DNA from: Bacteroidia bacterium | GTDB taxonomy: Bacteria > Bacteroidota > Bacteroidia > B-17B0 > Aurantibacillaceae | Reading direction: 5' to 3' | Assembly (NCBI GenBank): GCA_022841465.1 | Contig: JALHRL010000007.1 | Span: 28,458 to 92,457 of the forward strand | DNA length: 64,000 nucleotides | In this document: in pieces, positions 1 through 9,013 of the stretch | How the letters are laid out: the number at the start of each line of letters is the position of its first letter | Numbering within the stretch: the stretch's first letter is position 1 | The notes under the pieces: generated by a model | Seen by the model: the letters and a program-made list of their open reading frames with translations, nothing else | Told to the model about the DNA's origin: nothing | The model's database searches: none | Translations under genes and position numbers: made by a program

Positions 1-95
1 GCAATAAGCGATCCTCAGGTAACATAGATGTTCTTGAGATTGATACTGGCGAGTAAGTTCATACTATGGACGGCCCCGTCTCCGCGCTAGCGGAG
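1..95. other. Sequence of unclear origin at the left edge
   Basis: These bases are richer in G+C than what follows. They hold a short hairpin (arms 80-86 and 91-97, loop of four) right where the neighbouring secreted-protein gene meets an abrupt stop codon. No gene or known element was recognised here. It may be a contig-end artefact, a chimeric join, or the edge of a rearranged or repeated segment. Confidence 0.35.
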
Positions 96-977
96 AACGG
101 AAGGACAAAATGAATTGGATGACACACCTGTTCCGCTCCATGTACCTGGGCCATATGCTGTTGGAGCTAACTGGTTATTTAAGTTTATACAAGGGCCATT
201 AGGACATAAATTTGTTGCAACTGAAAAAGTTGATCCGGCACCAACAAATGGATTTACAATTTGTAAAGTTCTAGTGGCGGTGGTTGTACAACCAGGAGTT
301 GCAAAAGTATAAGAAACAGTATAAGTACCGGCGGCCATCTCCCAAGGATCATAAATAATAGAGCCATTACCATTATTTTGAACGATAGCAGCAGGGGGAA
401 CTGCTGGGCTAATTGCAAAAGAAGCAGCTCCTATTGCAGTATTTGCAGGTACTGTGAAACTTTGACAATTGTTAGGTGTAGCCATATTCCAAGTACCGGA
501 GGTTATTGGTATATTGTCATAACATGAGAAAACAGTATAGGTAATATTACCTGCTGTTGCTATATTACAAAGGCTATAAGAATGAGGTAAAGAAGGTGTT
601 AAGCCAGGCCAGTATAGTGTGAATAATGAATTGTTTGGGACACTTACCGCGCAGGTACTACACACAAATTGTGGGGCTTGTGTTCCTTGTTGCAAAGCCA
701 TTGAATTATTAGTTGCAGAATTCATGTTGGTTAAACTGGTTGCAAATCGTAAGCAAGGAGTATTTCCCTGCGTTAAAGCACCGTTAAATACAGGGTTTGA
801 TCTAACCATAATATAACCATTGTAACTACAATCAATTACACTTGGAATTGTTGGATTACCGGATACAGTTGGGTCGGTTAAAACTAAAGTTGGCGTTAAA
901 CAACCTAATGTTTGCGCAAAGGATTTATTTGTACCAACTAAAAGTGATAAGGCAACTAAAAATAATAATTTTTTCAT
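87..977 (-). CDS. Secreted cell-surface protein, C-terminus apparently cut off
   Basis: The 296-residue product starts with a clear signal peptide (about residues 1-22, ending SFAQ), so it is exported. The body is rich in Thr, Ser, Asn, Pro and scattered Cys. Near the C-terminus it carries a GTWSGTGVSSNSF stretch, the pattern of the Ig/PKD-like repeats found in large Bacteroidota adhesins and T9SS cargo. The frame ends in SVLR and a stop just inside the GC-rich left edge, in the middle of such a repeat and with no sorting domain, so the natural protein was probably longer. It follows the small secreted gene upstream by 17 bases, so the two are probably co-transcribed. Exact function unknown. 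Confidence 0.6.
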   Translation of the reverse strand: MKKLLFLVALSLLVGTNKSFAQTLGCLTPTLVLTDPTVSGNPTIPSVIDCSYNGYIMVRSNPVFNGALTQGNTPCLRFATSLTNMNSATNNSMALQQGTQAPQFVCSTCAVSVPNNSLFTLYWPGLTPSLPHSYSLCNIATAGNITYTVFSCYDNIPITSGTWNMATPNNCQSFTVPANTAIGAASFAISPAVPPAAIVQNNGNGSIIYDPWEMAAGTYTVSYTFATPGCTTTATRTLQIVNPFVGAGSTFSVATNLCPNGPCINLNNQLAPTAYGPGTWSGTGVSSNSFCPSVLR

Positions 978-994
978 TGGGTGATATTAGATGA

Positions 995-1330
995 TTAGTC
1001 GTTAATTACTTTATTAATGTTTTCAGGCTTAACAAAAGAGGAGTTGTCTTTTAACCATTTATTAATGGCTGTTTTGTAAGCCTGTTTTGATGAGTAGCCT
1101 TCTTTTGTGGGCAAGGCAGCAGGTATTGCATCATTAACGCAAATTTGCTTTATTTGATTATCATAACCGAAGTAACTGCTGTTCTCTGCCGGACTTGAAG
1201 TTGTAGCTACCGGTGTAACGTTTTCTGCTAAAATAGCTCGTTTTGTTCCAATTGTTTTGTGTTGTGTTTGACCTGAACATAAATTAATTGTTAACAGGTA
1301 AACAAATGCAATACTGGCTAATTTTTTCAT
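995..1330 (-). CDS. Small secreted protein of unknown function
   Basis: This 111-residue product has an N-terminal signal peptide (about residues 1-21, ending LCSGQ). The mature part is short and hydrophilic, with one Cys. No family is recognised. Its start codon is the only Met that gives a proper signal sequence, and the gene lies 17 bases upstream of the truncated surface protein on the same strand, which suggests that the two are expressed together. The 124-base gap before valS holds no other frame worth calling. Confidence 0.5.
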   Translation of the reverse strand: MKKLASIAFVYLLTINLCSGQTQHKTIGTKRAILAENVTPVATTSSPAENSSYFGYDNQIKQICVNDAIPAALPTKEGYSSKQAYKTAINKWLKDNSSFVKPENINKVIND

Positions 1331-1454
1331 TTCTATTAATTTGTATCGCGAATTTAGTGATAAATACCTAAAGTTTATCGTCGAAATTATAATATAATAA
1401 GACTAAAACCGTTTTAGAAATGTTAAAACGAAGAATTGTTTCAATATTTTATTT

Positions 1455-4097
1455 TTATGTAATGGATTTCAGTTGATTTTCTAAGGTTTGAATTTTTTGA
1501 ATAGTATCGTTTTCTTTCTTTTTTTCTAATTCAATTAATTCAGGTTTTGCATTATTTACAAATTTTTCATTTGTCAATTTTGCTTGTACGCTTTTTAAAA
1601 ATCCTTTGCTGTAATCTAATTCCTTTAATATTCTTGCCTTTTCCTCAACTGTATTAATATTATTTACTAATGGAACATAAAATTCAGCATTTGAAATCAT
1701 AAAACTAAACGCGCCATCTGTTTTTTGTTGTGTGTTTTCAAAGGAAGAAAGATTTGCCAATTTGCTTACAACTGGATTTAGCGATATTCTTTCATTATTA
1801 GAATTTTCAAAAAGTTGTAGTTTTTCTTTTGGCGATATTTGTTTTTGTGCCCTCAAATTTCTTAATGTTGCAACAACTTCTTTAATAACTTCAAAATTAT
1901 TTAATAAAGCTTCATCTGTTTTCTTTAATGCAGGCCAAGAAGCGAGCATGCAACAATCTTTTTCTGCACGTTCTGCTATTAGGTGCCAAATTTCTTCTGT
2001 AATAAATGGCATCCAAGGATGCATAATAACTAAAAGTTTTTCCAGAAAATTCAAAGTTGCTTCGTAAGATACTTTATCAATTGGTTGGGCCTTTCCGTCA
2101 ATAAAATCAGGCTTAATGGCTTCTAAATACCAAGCACAAAAATCGTCCCAAACCAATTTATAGGTAGCCATTAACGCATCGCTCATTCTGTACTTAGCAT
2201 AATAATCGTTAATAAGGTTTAATTGCTCATTTAATTTATGATCAAACCAATTAATAGCAGAAATTTGCGCCTCTGTTTGTTTAATAGCACCAACTTCAAA
2301 GCCCTTTATTAACCTAAATGCATTCCAAACTTTGTTTGCAAAATTTCTTCCTTGTTCACAATAACTTTCATCAAATAATAAATCATTTCCTGCCGGTGAA
2401 CTTAACAACATACCAACACGTACACCATCGGCTCCGTATTTTTCAATTAAATCAAGAGGATCAGGGCTATTACCTAAACTCTTACTCATTTTTCTTCCTT
2501 GTTTGTCACGCACAATTCCGGTTAGGTAAACATTATTAAACGGAACTCTACCGGTGTATTCTTTTCCGGCAATAATCATTCGCGCAACCCAAAAAAACAA
2601 AATTTCCGGAGCTGTTACTAAATCGTTTGTTGGGTAATAATATTTTAAATCTTCATTTGCCTTATCCCATCCGTTTTTAATTACATTAGAATCAAATACT
2701 GTTAGTGGCCAAAGCCAGGATGAAAACCATGTATCCAGCACGTCTTCATCTTGATGAATGTTTTCTATACTTAATTCAGAATTTTTACTTAGTAATTTTT
2801 CAAAGGCATCTTCTTTTGTTTTGCAAACCACTGTATTTCCTTTGTTATCATACCATGCCGGAATTCTTTGACCCCACCAAAGTTGTCTGCTAATACACCA
2901 ATCGTGTACATTTTCCATCCAATGCCTGTAGGTATTAATAAATTTTTCAGGAATAAGTTTTACTTCACCGTTTAATACAACATCTAAAGCTGGTTTAGAA
3001 ATTTTTTCCATCTTTAAAAACCATTGCATTGAAAGTTTAGGTTCAATAACAGCGTCTGTTCTTTCACTATGCCCTACTTTATTTTTAATGGTATCAATTT
3101 TTAATACAAAACCTTGTTCTTGTAAATCCTTTACTATTTGTTTTCTGCAAGCAAATCTATCTATGCCCACATAAATTTGTGCGGCTTCACTAATCTTGCC
3201 ATCTGCCGTTAGTCCATCTATTACCGGAAGTTGATGTTTTAGTCCTAAATTGTAATCATTAATATCGTGCGCAGGCGTAACTTTTAAAGCACCCGTTCCA
3301 AACTCCTTATCTATGTAATCATCATAAATAATAGGTACTTCTTTATTGATTAAAGGAATAATTGCAAATTTTCCTTTTAAATGAGCATAACGTTCGTCTT
3401 CCGGATGTACACAAACTGCGGTATCAGCCATTATTGTTTCAGGGCGCGTGGTTGCAATAGTTATAAAGTCATCGCTATCTTTTATTTTGTAATTAATGTA
3501 TATAAGCTGACTATCTTTTTCTTTATAGATAACTTCCTCGTCACTCACAGCAGTTAATCCAACAGGATCCCAATTCACCATTCTAACGCCTCTGTAAATA
3601 TTTCCTTTATTGTAAAGGTCAATAAAAACATCAATTACAGCTTCACTCAATTCAGGTTGCATGGTAAATTTTGTTCTGTCCCAATCGCACGAAGCACCTA
3701 ATTTTTTTAATTGTTCTAAAATTATACCACCGTATTTTTCTTTCCACTCCCAAGCATGCTTTAAAAAATCTTCACGCGAGATATCTGTTTTTTTTATTCC
3801 TTTTTCTTTTAAAAGTGCAACTACTTTAGCTTCGGTAGCAATACTTGCATGGTCGGTTCCGGGTACCCAGCAAGCGTTGTAGCCTAACATTCGCGCTCTT
3901 CTTATTAAAACGTCTTGTATCGTATTGTTCAACATATGTCCCATATGCAGCACTCCGGTAACATTTGGTGGAGGTATAACAATGGTATAAGGTTTTTTAT
4001 TTGAGTTAGGCTTCGACGCAAAAAAACCTTTATTCATCCAATAGGGATACCATTTTAATTCTGCTTCTTTTGGGTTGTATGTTTTACTGATTTCCAT
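1455..4097 (-). CDS. valS: Valine--tRNA ligase
   Basis: Class Ia aminoacyl-tRNA synthetase that charges tRNA-Val with valine in the cytoplasm and edits mischarged threonine. Visible marks are the HIGH-type motif HMGH at residues 51-54 after PPNVTGVL, the KMSKS motif in GRKMSKSLGNSPDPLD, the editing-domain segment TTRPETIMADTAV, and a C-terminal Lys/Glu-rich coiled coil. Length is 880 residues, normal for the family. The frame is open for 13 more codons upstream, but the Met at 4097 gives the usual N-terminus (MEISKTYNPKEAE) and is preferred. It is divergent from the DUF1573 genes. The gap between holds possible promoter-like AT-rich sequence but no clear box. Confidence 0.97.
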   Translation of the reverse strand: MEISKTYNPKEAELKWYPYWMNKGFFASKPNSNKKPYTIVIPPPNVTGVLHMGHMLNNTIQDVLIRRARMLGYNACWVPGTDHASIATEAKVVALLKEKGIKKTDISREDFLKHAWEWKEKYGGIILEQLKKLGASCDWDRTKFTMQPELSEAVIDVFIDLYNKGNIYRGVRMVNWDPVGLTAVSDEEVIYKEKDSQLIYINYKIKDSDDFITIATTRPETIMADTAVCVHPEDERYAHLKGKFAIIPLINKEVPIIYDDYIDKEFGTGALKVTPAHDINDYNLGLKHQLPVIDGLTADGKISEAAQIYVGIDRFACRKQIVKDLQEQGFVLKIDTIKNKVGHSERTDAVIEPKLSMQWFLKMEKISKPALDVVLNGEVKLIPEKFINTYRHWMENVHDWCISRQLWWGQRIPAWYDNKGNTVVCKTKEDAFEKLLSKNSELSIENIHQDEDVLDTWFSSWLWPLTVFDSNVIKNGWDKANEDLKYYYPTNDLVTAPEILFFWVARMIIAGKEYTGRVPFNNVYLTGIVRDKQGRKMSKSLGNSPDPLDLIEKYGADGVRVGMLLSSPAGNDLLFDESYCEQGRNFANKVWNAFRLIKGFEVGAIKQTEAQISAINWFDHKLNEQLNLINDYYAKYRMSDALMATYKLVWDDFCAWYLEAIKPDFIDGKAQPIDKVSYEATLNFLEKLLVIMHPWMPFITEEIWHLIAERAEKDCCMLASWPALKKTDEALLNNFEVIKEVVATLRNLRAQKQISPKEKLQLFENSNNERISLNPVVSKLANLSSFENTQQKTDGAFSFMISNAEFYVPLVNNINTVEEKARILKELDYSKGFLKSVQAKLTNEKFVNNAKPELIELEKKKENDTIQKIQTLENQLKSIT

Positions 4098-4216
4098 GAA
4101 GTAACATATTTTGTTAAATTTCGTAAAATTACACAAAGTATTGAAGTATCGTAATAACTTTCGGCACGATTTTTAGTATCTTTACTTTATAAAATTTAAC
4201 CCAAAAAACCAACAAC

Positions 4217-4726
4217 ATGAAAAAAATTGCTTTAACTCTAGGTTTATTTATTAGTATGGCAACATTAGGTTTTGCCCAAGAAGGACATAGTGCAAATGAT
4301 GGTCACAACCACGGTGCGGCTGCAGTTCCACAAACTACAACTCCGGTTAGTTTAGCCGATATTAAAATGGATAAAACTACTCACGATTATGGAAATATTA
4401 TGCAAGGTGGTAACGGTGAATGTGAATTTAAATTTGTGAATAATGGTAAAGAACCTTTAGTAATTACAAACTGTCAAGGAAGTTGCGGTTGTACTGTTCC
4501 ACAATGTCCTAAGGAACCAATTTTACCTGGAAAAAGTGGTTTAATTAAAGTAAAGTATGATACCAATAGAGTTGGTGGAATATATAAAACTGTTACTGTT
4601 ACTTCTAACGCAAAAAGCGGAAACGTTGTTTTAACAATAAAAGGTAATGTTGAACAAAAACCAGTTGAAGAAACTTTCCCTCAAAATAAAACATCACAAG
4701 GTGCTCCTGTAGAGAAGAAAGGTTAA
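4217..4726 (+). CDS. DUF1573 secreted protein, first of three
   Basis: A 169-residue exported protein with a signal peptide (residues 1-20, ending GFAQ), then a short His/Asn/Gly-rich linker and one DUF1573 domain (about residues 50-145). The domain shows the family pattern: DYGNI at its start, a Cys cluster SCGCTVPQCP, then EPILPGKSG and VKYDTNR. DUF1573 domains are immunoglobulin-like (related to the ASH/MSP group) and common in Bacteroidota, but have no settled biochemical role. The second copy starts 21 bases downstream, so they form an operon. The C-terminal tail is charged and probably disordered. Confidence 0.85.
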   Translation: MKKIALTLGLFISMATLGFAQEGHSANDGHNHGAAAVPQTTTPVSLADIKMDKTTHDYGNIMQGGNGECEFKFVNNGKEPLVITNCQGSCGCTVPQCPKEPILPGKSGLIKVKYDTNRVGGIYKTVTVTSNAKSGNVVLTIKGNVEQKPVEETFPQNKTSQGAPVEKKG

Positions 4727-4747
4727 TTTAATTTTTAAAAAACACAT

Positions 4748-5191
4748 ATGAAGAAAGTTCTATATACTTTACTAATGGCACTGGGTTTATCCGGTATTAT
4801 TTTAGCTCAAGAATCTGTTACGCCTAATCCAGATCCCAATGCTCCTGATATGAAATTTGACAGTGAAGTGATTGATTTTGGGTCTGTAGATTATGATGCA
4901 AATGGAATAAGAGAATTTAAATTTACCAATGTAGGTAAATCGCCTTTAACTATTACCGGTGTTAGTGCAGAATGCGGCTGTACTACCACTACAATTGATG
5001 GTAAACCGGGGTGGCCTACAGAGCCTATTTTACCTGGGAAAAGTGGTGTTATAAAAATTAAATATGATACAAAACGTGTTGGTCGTTTTGAGAAAAATAT
5101 TACAATTAGTTCTAATGCCAAATTTGCCTCTAAAAAGTTAAAACTGAAAGGCGAAGTTAAACCTAAACCGGGTGCTGATGGAGAAGGTTAG
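4748..5191 (+). CDS. DUF1573 secreted protein, second of three
   Basis: A 147-residue exported protein: signal peptide (residues 1-20, ending ILAQ) followed almost at once by a DUF1573 domain. It shares with the first copy the motif order DFGSV, CGCTT, EPILPGKSG and IKYDTKRVG, so it is a tandem duplicate. The clustered cysteines at CGC are conserved, suggesting a disulphide or metal site, though which is not known. Its 3' end overlaps the longest possible reading frame of the third copy by 20 bases. A strong terminator-like hairpin stands 17 bases after its stop codon. Function unknown. Confidence 0.85.
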   Translation: MKKVLYTLLMALGLSGIILAQESVTPNPDPNAPDMKFDSEVIDFGSVDYDANGIREFKFTNVGKSPLTITGVSAECGCTTTTIDGKPGWPTEPILPGKSGVIKIKYDTKRVGRFEKNITISSNAKFASKKLKLKGEVKPKPGADGEG

Positions 5192-5612
5192 TGAATTAAA
5201 AATATTTAAAAATCCCGCAATTTGCGGGATTTTTAATTTAACGCAGGTGTTTTTTATATTACTTGTTTTTGCATCAAGCAATTATAAAGCACAAGCTATT
5301 ATAAAGATAGATGATGCTAAAAAAAACTTTGGAATTGTAAACAAGGGTGAAGTGATTGATATGAATTTTACCATTACAAATATTGGAACTGAGCCTTTGA
5401 TAATTCAAAAAACGGAAGTAACGTGTTCGTGCACGTCGGTTACCTTTGATGAAAAACCTGTTTTACCCGGACAAAATACCGTTATAAATGTAAAGTTTGA
5501 TACTAAAACAGTTTACGACCGTCAAGATAGAATTGTGAAGGTTTTTAGTAATAATAAAACCGGCGAGACAAAATTGCGATTTAAGGGTTTTGTAAAACGA
5601 AAAAGCAATTAA
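5172..5612 (+). CDS. DUF1573 secreted protein, third of three, start uncertain
   Basis: The third DUF1573 copy, with FGIVNKG, a variant Cys motif CSCTSV, EKPVLPGQN and VKFDTKT in the same order as its two neighbours. The start is unclear. ATG codons at 5172 and 5178 lie inside the end of the second copy and would make ribosomes read through the hairpin at 5208-5234. A GTG at 5247 would instead give a short signal peptide (MFFILLVFASSNYKAQA) just after the hairpin. No other ATG lies between. The 3' end overlaps the convergent rRNA methyltransferase gene by four bases. Role unknown. Confidence 0.75.
   Translation: MLMEKVSELKIFKNPAICGIFNLTQVFFILLVFASSNYKAQAIIKIDDAKKNFGIVNKGEVIDMNFTITNIGTEPLIIQKTEVTCSCTSVTFDEKPVLPGQNTVINVKFDTKTVYDRQDRIVKVFSNNKTGETKLRFKGFVKRKSN
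5208..5234 (+). terminator. Terminator-like hairpin between DUF1573 copies two and three
   Basis: An 11-base-pair perfect stem (AAAAATCCCGC with GCGGGATTTTT) and five-base loop ends in a T run, the classic form of an intrinsic terminator. It lies just after the second DUF1573 gene but inside the longest frame of the third, so it may limit expression of copy three rather than fully end the transcript. Confidence 0.75.
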
Positions 5613-6364
5613 AATTTATTTCTAAAGTACTCAGAAGCTATAATAGAGGAGGCAATAGCAGCATTTAAAGATTCAGTTGATAAATCGGCTGATGGTATGG
5701 TAATTTGCTTATTACAAACTTTAATTACTTCTTCAGAAATACCATTTGCTTCATTGCCAATAACAATTAATCCGCCTGTAATTTTTTCTTTATAAATACT
5801 GTCTCCTTTTAAAAGGGTAGCGTAAACTAAATCTATCTTATTAGTTGTAATTAATTCAGTAATTGGGAGGTAATGCACGTTTACTCTTAAAAAAGCACCC
5901 ATGCTTGCTTGAATGCATTTAGAATTATATAATTCAACTGTGCCGGGAGAGCAAAATAAATCAGGAATTCCAAACCAACTGCAAATACGCATAATGGTTC
6001 CTAAATTTCCGGGGTCTCTAATGTTATCTAAATAAAAACTTATTTGTGATTTAAAATTAACGGTAACAGAATTATCTTCAAAATATTTGCAAACGGCAAG
6101 GGTTTCATTGGCACTACTTAGCCCACTAATATGTTCTAATTCACTCTTTTTTACAACTTCGGCCGTTATTTCAACATTCTTTAATTTATCTGCGTTTTCA
6201 ATTATAAAATTTTCTGTAGCATACAAATACTTAATAATGTTTGGTTTAGTTATAAGCAAATCGCATACACTTTTAATCCCCTCCACTATAAAAAGTTTTT
6301 CTTCTTCTCTGTTCTTTTTATTATGAAGGGACTTAATAAACTTTATTTGGTTTTTACTAATCAT
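5609..6364 (-). CDS. TrmH/SpoU-family RNA 2'-O-methyltransferase
   Basis: A SPOUT-fold methyltransferase of 251 residues that should methylate a 2'-hydroxyl in ribosomal or transfer RNA using S-adenosylmethionine. The N-terminal part (MISKNQIKFIKSL, then EEKLFIVEG) is the RNA-binding substrate domain. The C-terminal catalytic domain shows the three SpoU motifs: NIRDPGNLGTIMR, then VIGNEANGIS, then LSTESLNAAIASSI. The exact target nucleotide cannot be told from sequence. The start is secure because the N-terminus is typical. Its 5' end lies across the longest frame of the tamL-like gene, and its stop overlaps that of the third DUF1573 gene. Confidence 0.9.
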   Translation of the reverse strand: MISKNQIKFIKSLHNKKNREEEKLFIVEGIKSVCDLLITKPNIIKYLYATENFIIENADKLKNVEITAEVVKKSELEHISGLSSANETLAVCKYFEDNSVTVNFKSQISFYLDNIRDPGNLGTIMRICSWFGIPDLFCSPGTVELYNSKCIQASMGAFLRVNVHYLPITELITTNKIDLVYATLLKGDSIYKEKITGGLIVIGNEANGISEEVIKVCNKQITIPSADLSTESLNAAIASSIIASEYFRNKF

Positions 6365-6403
6365 AATTTAAAGCTAAATTCGCTACATTGTAAAGGTAGA
6401 TTA

Positions 6404-8944
6404 TTGTTTGGTTTTCGTAAAATATTTATAAGCATTAATTCGGCAGTTTTTTTGGCAAGTATTTTGCTTTTGATGTTGTTTTCATGTAATACTACCAGAA
6501 AACTAAAACCTAACCAATATTTATTAGAATCGCTTGAAATTAAAGGAATAAAACAAACCCAAATTCCGAAAGAAGACTTCGAATCTTTTTTAAAACAAAA
6601 ACCAAATAGAAAATTTTTAAAAGTAGTACCATTTTTTGTTGCCTGGCATAATATGTTTAATGATTCGGTTATTGCACTGAAAAAGGAAAAGCGAAATTTA
6701 AAATACGATGAAAAAAACCTGAAACGTATTCAGAAAACAAACAAGAAGAATGAAGATAGAATTAAAAAAGGTAAAAAACCATTAGAGTATAAGCTATTAA
6801 ATAAAGACGAGAAAAGTTTCAGAGAAAACTTGAGAGATATTGGGGAAGCGCCGGTTGTTTTTGATTCAGCTCTAGCTCAGCAAACTTCTTTACAAATGAG
6901 TAAGTATTTGTTTAGTAAAGGTTTTTTTAATAATAAGGTGAAGTATGAAACAAATGTAAATAAGAAAAATGTGTTTGGTAAGGTTAAACAAAAAAAGCTT
7001 TTTTTAAATTACATTATAGAGCCTTCTGTTTCCTATAAAATTCAAAACCTAAATTACCTGGTAGAGGATGAAAAACTAAAAGATTTATTTTATTCTGATA
7101 CCATAAATTGTTTAATAAAACGTGGCAATAATTATGATGTAGAAATTTTGCAACTTGAAAGAGAGCGTATTACCAGATTTTTACTTAATAAAGGATATTA
7201 CTTTTTTGAAAGTGCATTTATTAACTATTCTGTAGATAGTAATTTAGTAGGAAACTTTGTTTCTATTGAATACAAACTAAAAAAGTTTGCTCGTAATTAC
7301 AGCAGTAACAATGATTCAATCGTTTATGTTAGCCATTCTAAATATCGGATAAACGAAATATTTATAATAACAGAGCAAGTTGTAGGTAATTTAAAAGATT
7401 TAAATTTTACCGATACTTCTTATGCTAAGAATTATGATTTTAAATTTTTGCATAACGCACCTATGAAATACAAACCATCAATGTTAGCAGAATTTATTAA
7501 AATTCAAAAAAATGCATGGTTTAATAGAGATACAGCAGAGGCAACATTTAAGAGTTTAACCGCAATTGGGATTTTTAAAGGCGTTACCATTCAATTTTTT
7601 AAAAGTAATGTAGCTTCCGGAAAACTTGATTGTTATATTGTTTGCACTCCCTTAATTAAGCAATCTATTACCGCAGAAACTGAAGGTATAAACACATTTG
7701 GTAATTTAGGTATTGATGGAAGTTTAATTTATAAAAACAGAAACATTTTTAAAGGAGGTGAACTATTGGAGTTAAAATTGCAAGGCGCTCTTACTGCTCA
7801 ACGACAATTTAATGCAGATGGACAAGTAGGAGTGTCTGATGTTACCTCGTTAACCAGAATTCAGCAAATTTTTAATACTTTTCAATTTGGACCAGAGTTA
7901 AAATTTTCGGTGCCCCGCGCATTTTTTCCTTTTTCATTGTTGCCTTTTAAAAATGAAATGGCTCCTCAAACTTTTGTTAAAATAGCATCCAATTATCAGG
8001 CACGCGCAGAGTTTGTAAGAGAAATTGCCAGTATAGATTATGGATTTAATTTCAGATCCAGAAACCGCTTGTTTAATTACGAAATAATTCCTTTTGAAGC
8101 GTATGTGGTAAATGCAAAATTATTTGGGAATTTTGAAAACGATTTAAAGAAGTTAAACGATGCTTTTTTACTCAACTCATTTTTAGATCATATTACAACA
8201 TTATCTAGATTTGGTGTTGCATATACTTCAAAAGAAAAAGAAAGAAAGCCATATGCCCCGCGGCATTATGTAAAATGGAACATCATGTCTTCCGGAAGTA
8301 TATTAAGGGCATATTTTAAGGCTACCGGGGCAAAACCTGATAGCTTAGACAGATATAATATTTTTAACATACCTTTTGCTCATTTTTTAAAAACTGAAAT
8401 TGAGTATCGTCTTTACATTCCTTTAACACAAAAAAGCAAAATAGTATACAGAATTTCAGGAGGAATTGGTAAAACATTGGCCAATTTAAATGTTTTACCT
8501 TATGAGCAAAGTTTTTTTAGTGGCGGCCCAAACAGTATTAGAGCATGGAGAGCACGTACTTTGGGCCCGGGTGGATACGATGCAACACTCAGTTCTACCC
8601 GATTTGATAAAATTGGAGATTTACTGTTAGAAGGAAATGTTGAATATCGTTTTCATATTATTAAAAAGTTTTATGGTGCATTGTTTGCAGATGCCGGAAA
8701 TATTTGGCGCTTAGAAAAATCAGCCGATAAACCTGATGGAGAATTTAAACCAAGTGAATTTTATAAACAAATTGCAATAGGAGGAGGATACGGAATAAGA
8801 TGGGATTTAGATTTTATTATTTTACGTTTAGATTTAGCAGTGCCGCTTAAAGACCCTAAATACAAAGAAGGCGATAGGTTTATGTTTGATAAACAGCCCT
8901 GGAATAAAATGGTAATTAATTTTGGTATTGGATATCCGTTCTAA
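6404..8944 (+). CDS. tamL: TamL-type outer-membrane assembly lipoprotein (BamA/TamA family)
   Basis: A BamA/TamA-superfamily outer-membrane protein with POTRA-like repeats in the N-terminal half and a surface-antigen (D15) barrel in the C-terminal third. Barrel marks include GGPNSIRAWRARTLGPGGY and a C-terminal strand ending in an aromatic residue (GIGYPF). A lipobox (MLFSC) precedes the mature N-terminus, the mark of TamL, the Bacteroidota lipoprotein form of TamA that works with TamB to insert outer-membrane proteins. A frame opens at ATG 6323, but that start lies inside the divergent methyltransferase gene and would put the lipid Cys at residue 55. TTG at 6404 puts it at residue 28 and is preferred. 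An unusual Lys-rich stretch follows the first POTRA region. Confidence 0.85.
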   Translation: MFGFRKIFISINSAVFLASILLLMLFSCNTTRKLKPNQYLLESLEIKGIKQTQIPKEDFESFLKQKPNRKFLKVVPFFVAWHNMFNDSVIALKKEKRNLKYDEKNLKRIQKTNKKNEDRIKKGKKPLEYKLLNKDEKSFRENLRDIGEAPVVFDSALAQQTSLQMSKYLFSKGFFNNKVKYETNVNKKNVFGKVKQKKLFLNYIIEPSVSYKIQNLNYLVEDEKLKDLFYSDTINCLIKRGNNYDVEILQLERERITRFLLNKGYYFFESAFINYSVDSNLVGNFVSIEYKLKKFARNYSSNNDSIVYVSHSKYRINEIFIITEQVVGNLKDLNFTDTSYAKNYDFKFLHNAPMKYKPSMLAEFIKIQKNAWFNRDTAEATFKSLTAIGIFKGVTIQFFKSNVASGKLDCYIVCTPLIKQSITAETEGINTFGNLGIDGSLIYKNRNIFKGGELLELKLQGALTAQRQFNADGQVGVSDVTSLTRIQQIFNTFQFGPELKFSVPRAFFPFSLLPFKNEMAPQTFVKIASNYQARAEFVREIASIDYGFNFRSRNRLFNYEIIPFEAYVVNAKLFGNFENDLKKLNDAFLLNSFLDHITTLSRFGVAYTSKEKERKPYAPRHYVKWNIMSSGSILRAYFKATGAKPDSLDRYNIFNIPFAHFLKTEIEYRLYIPLTQKSKIVYRISGGIGKTLANLNVLPYEQSFFSGGPNSIRAWRARTLGPGGYDATLSSTRFDKIGDLLLEGNVEYRFHIIKKFYGALFADAGNIWRLEKSADKPDGEFKPSEFYKQIAIGGGYGIRWDLDFIILRLDLAVPLKDPKYKEGDRFMFDKQPWNKMVINFGIGYPF

Positions 8945-9013
8945 CGGTTTTGTTAGTTTTTTAATGATTTAATTCTCATAAACTTTTTTATTTTTACCTA
9001 AAATAATATAAAC

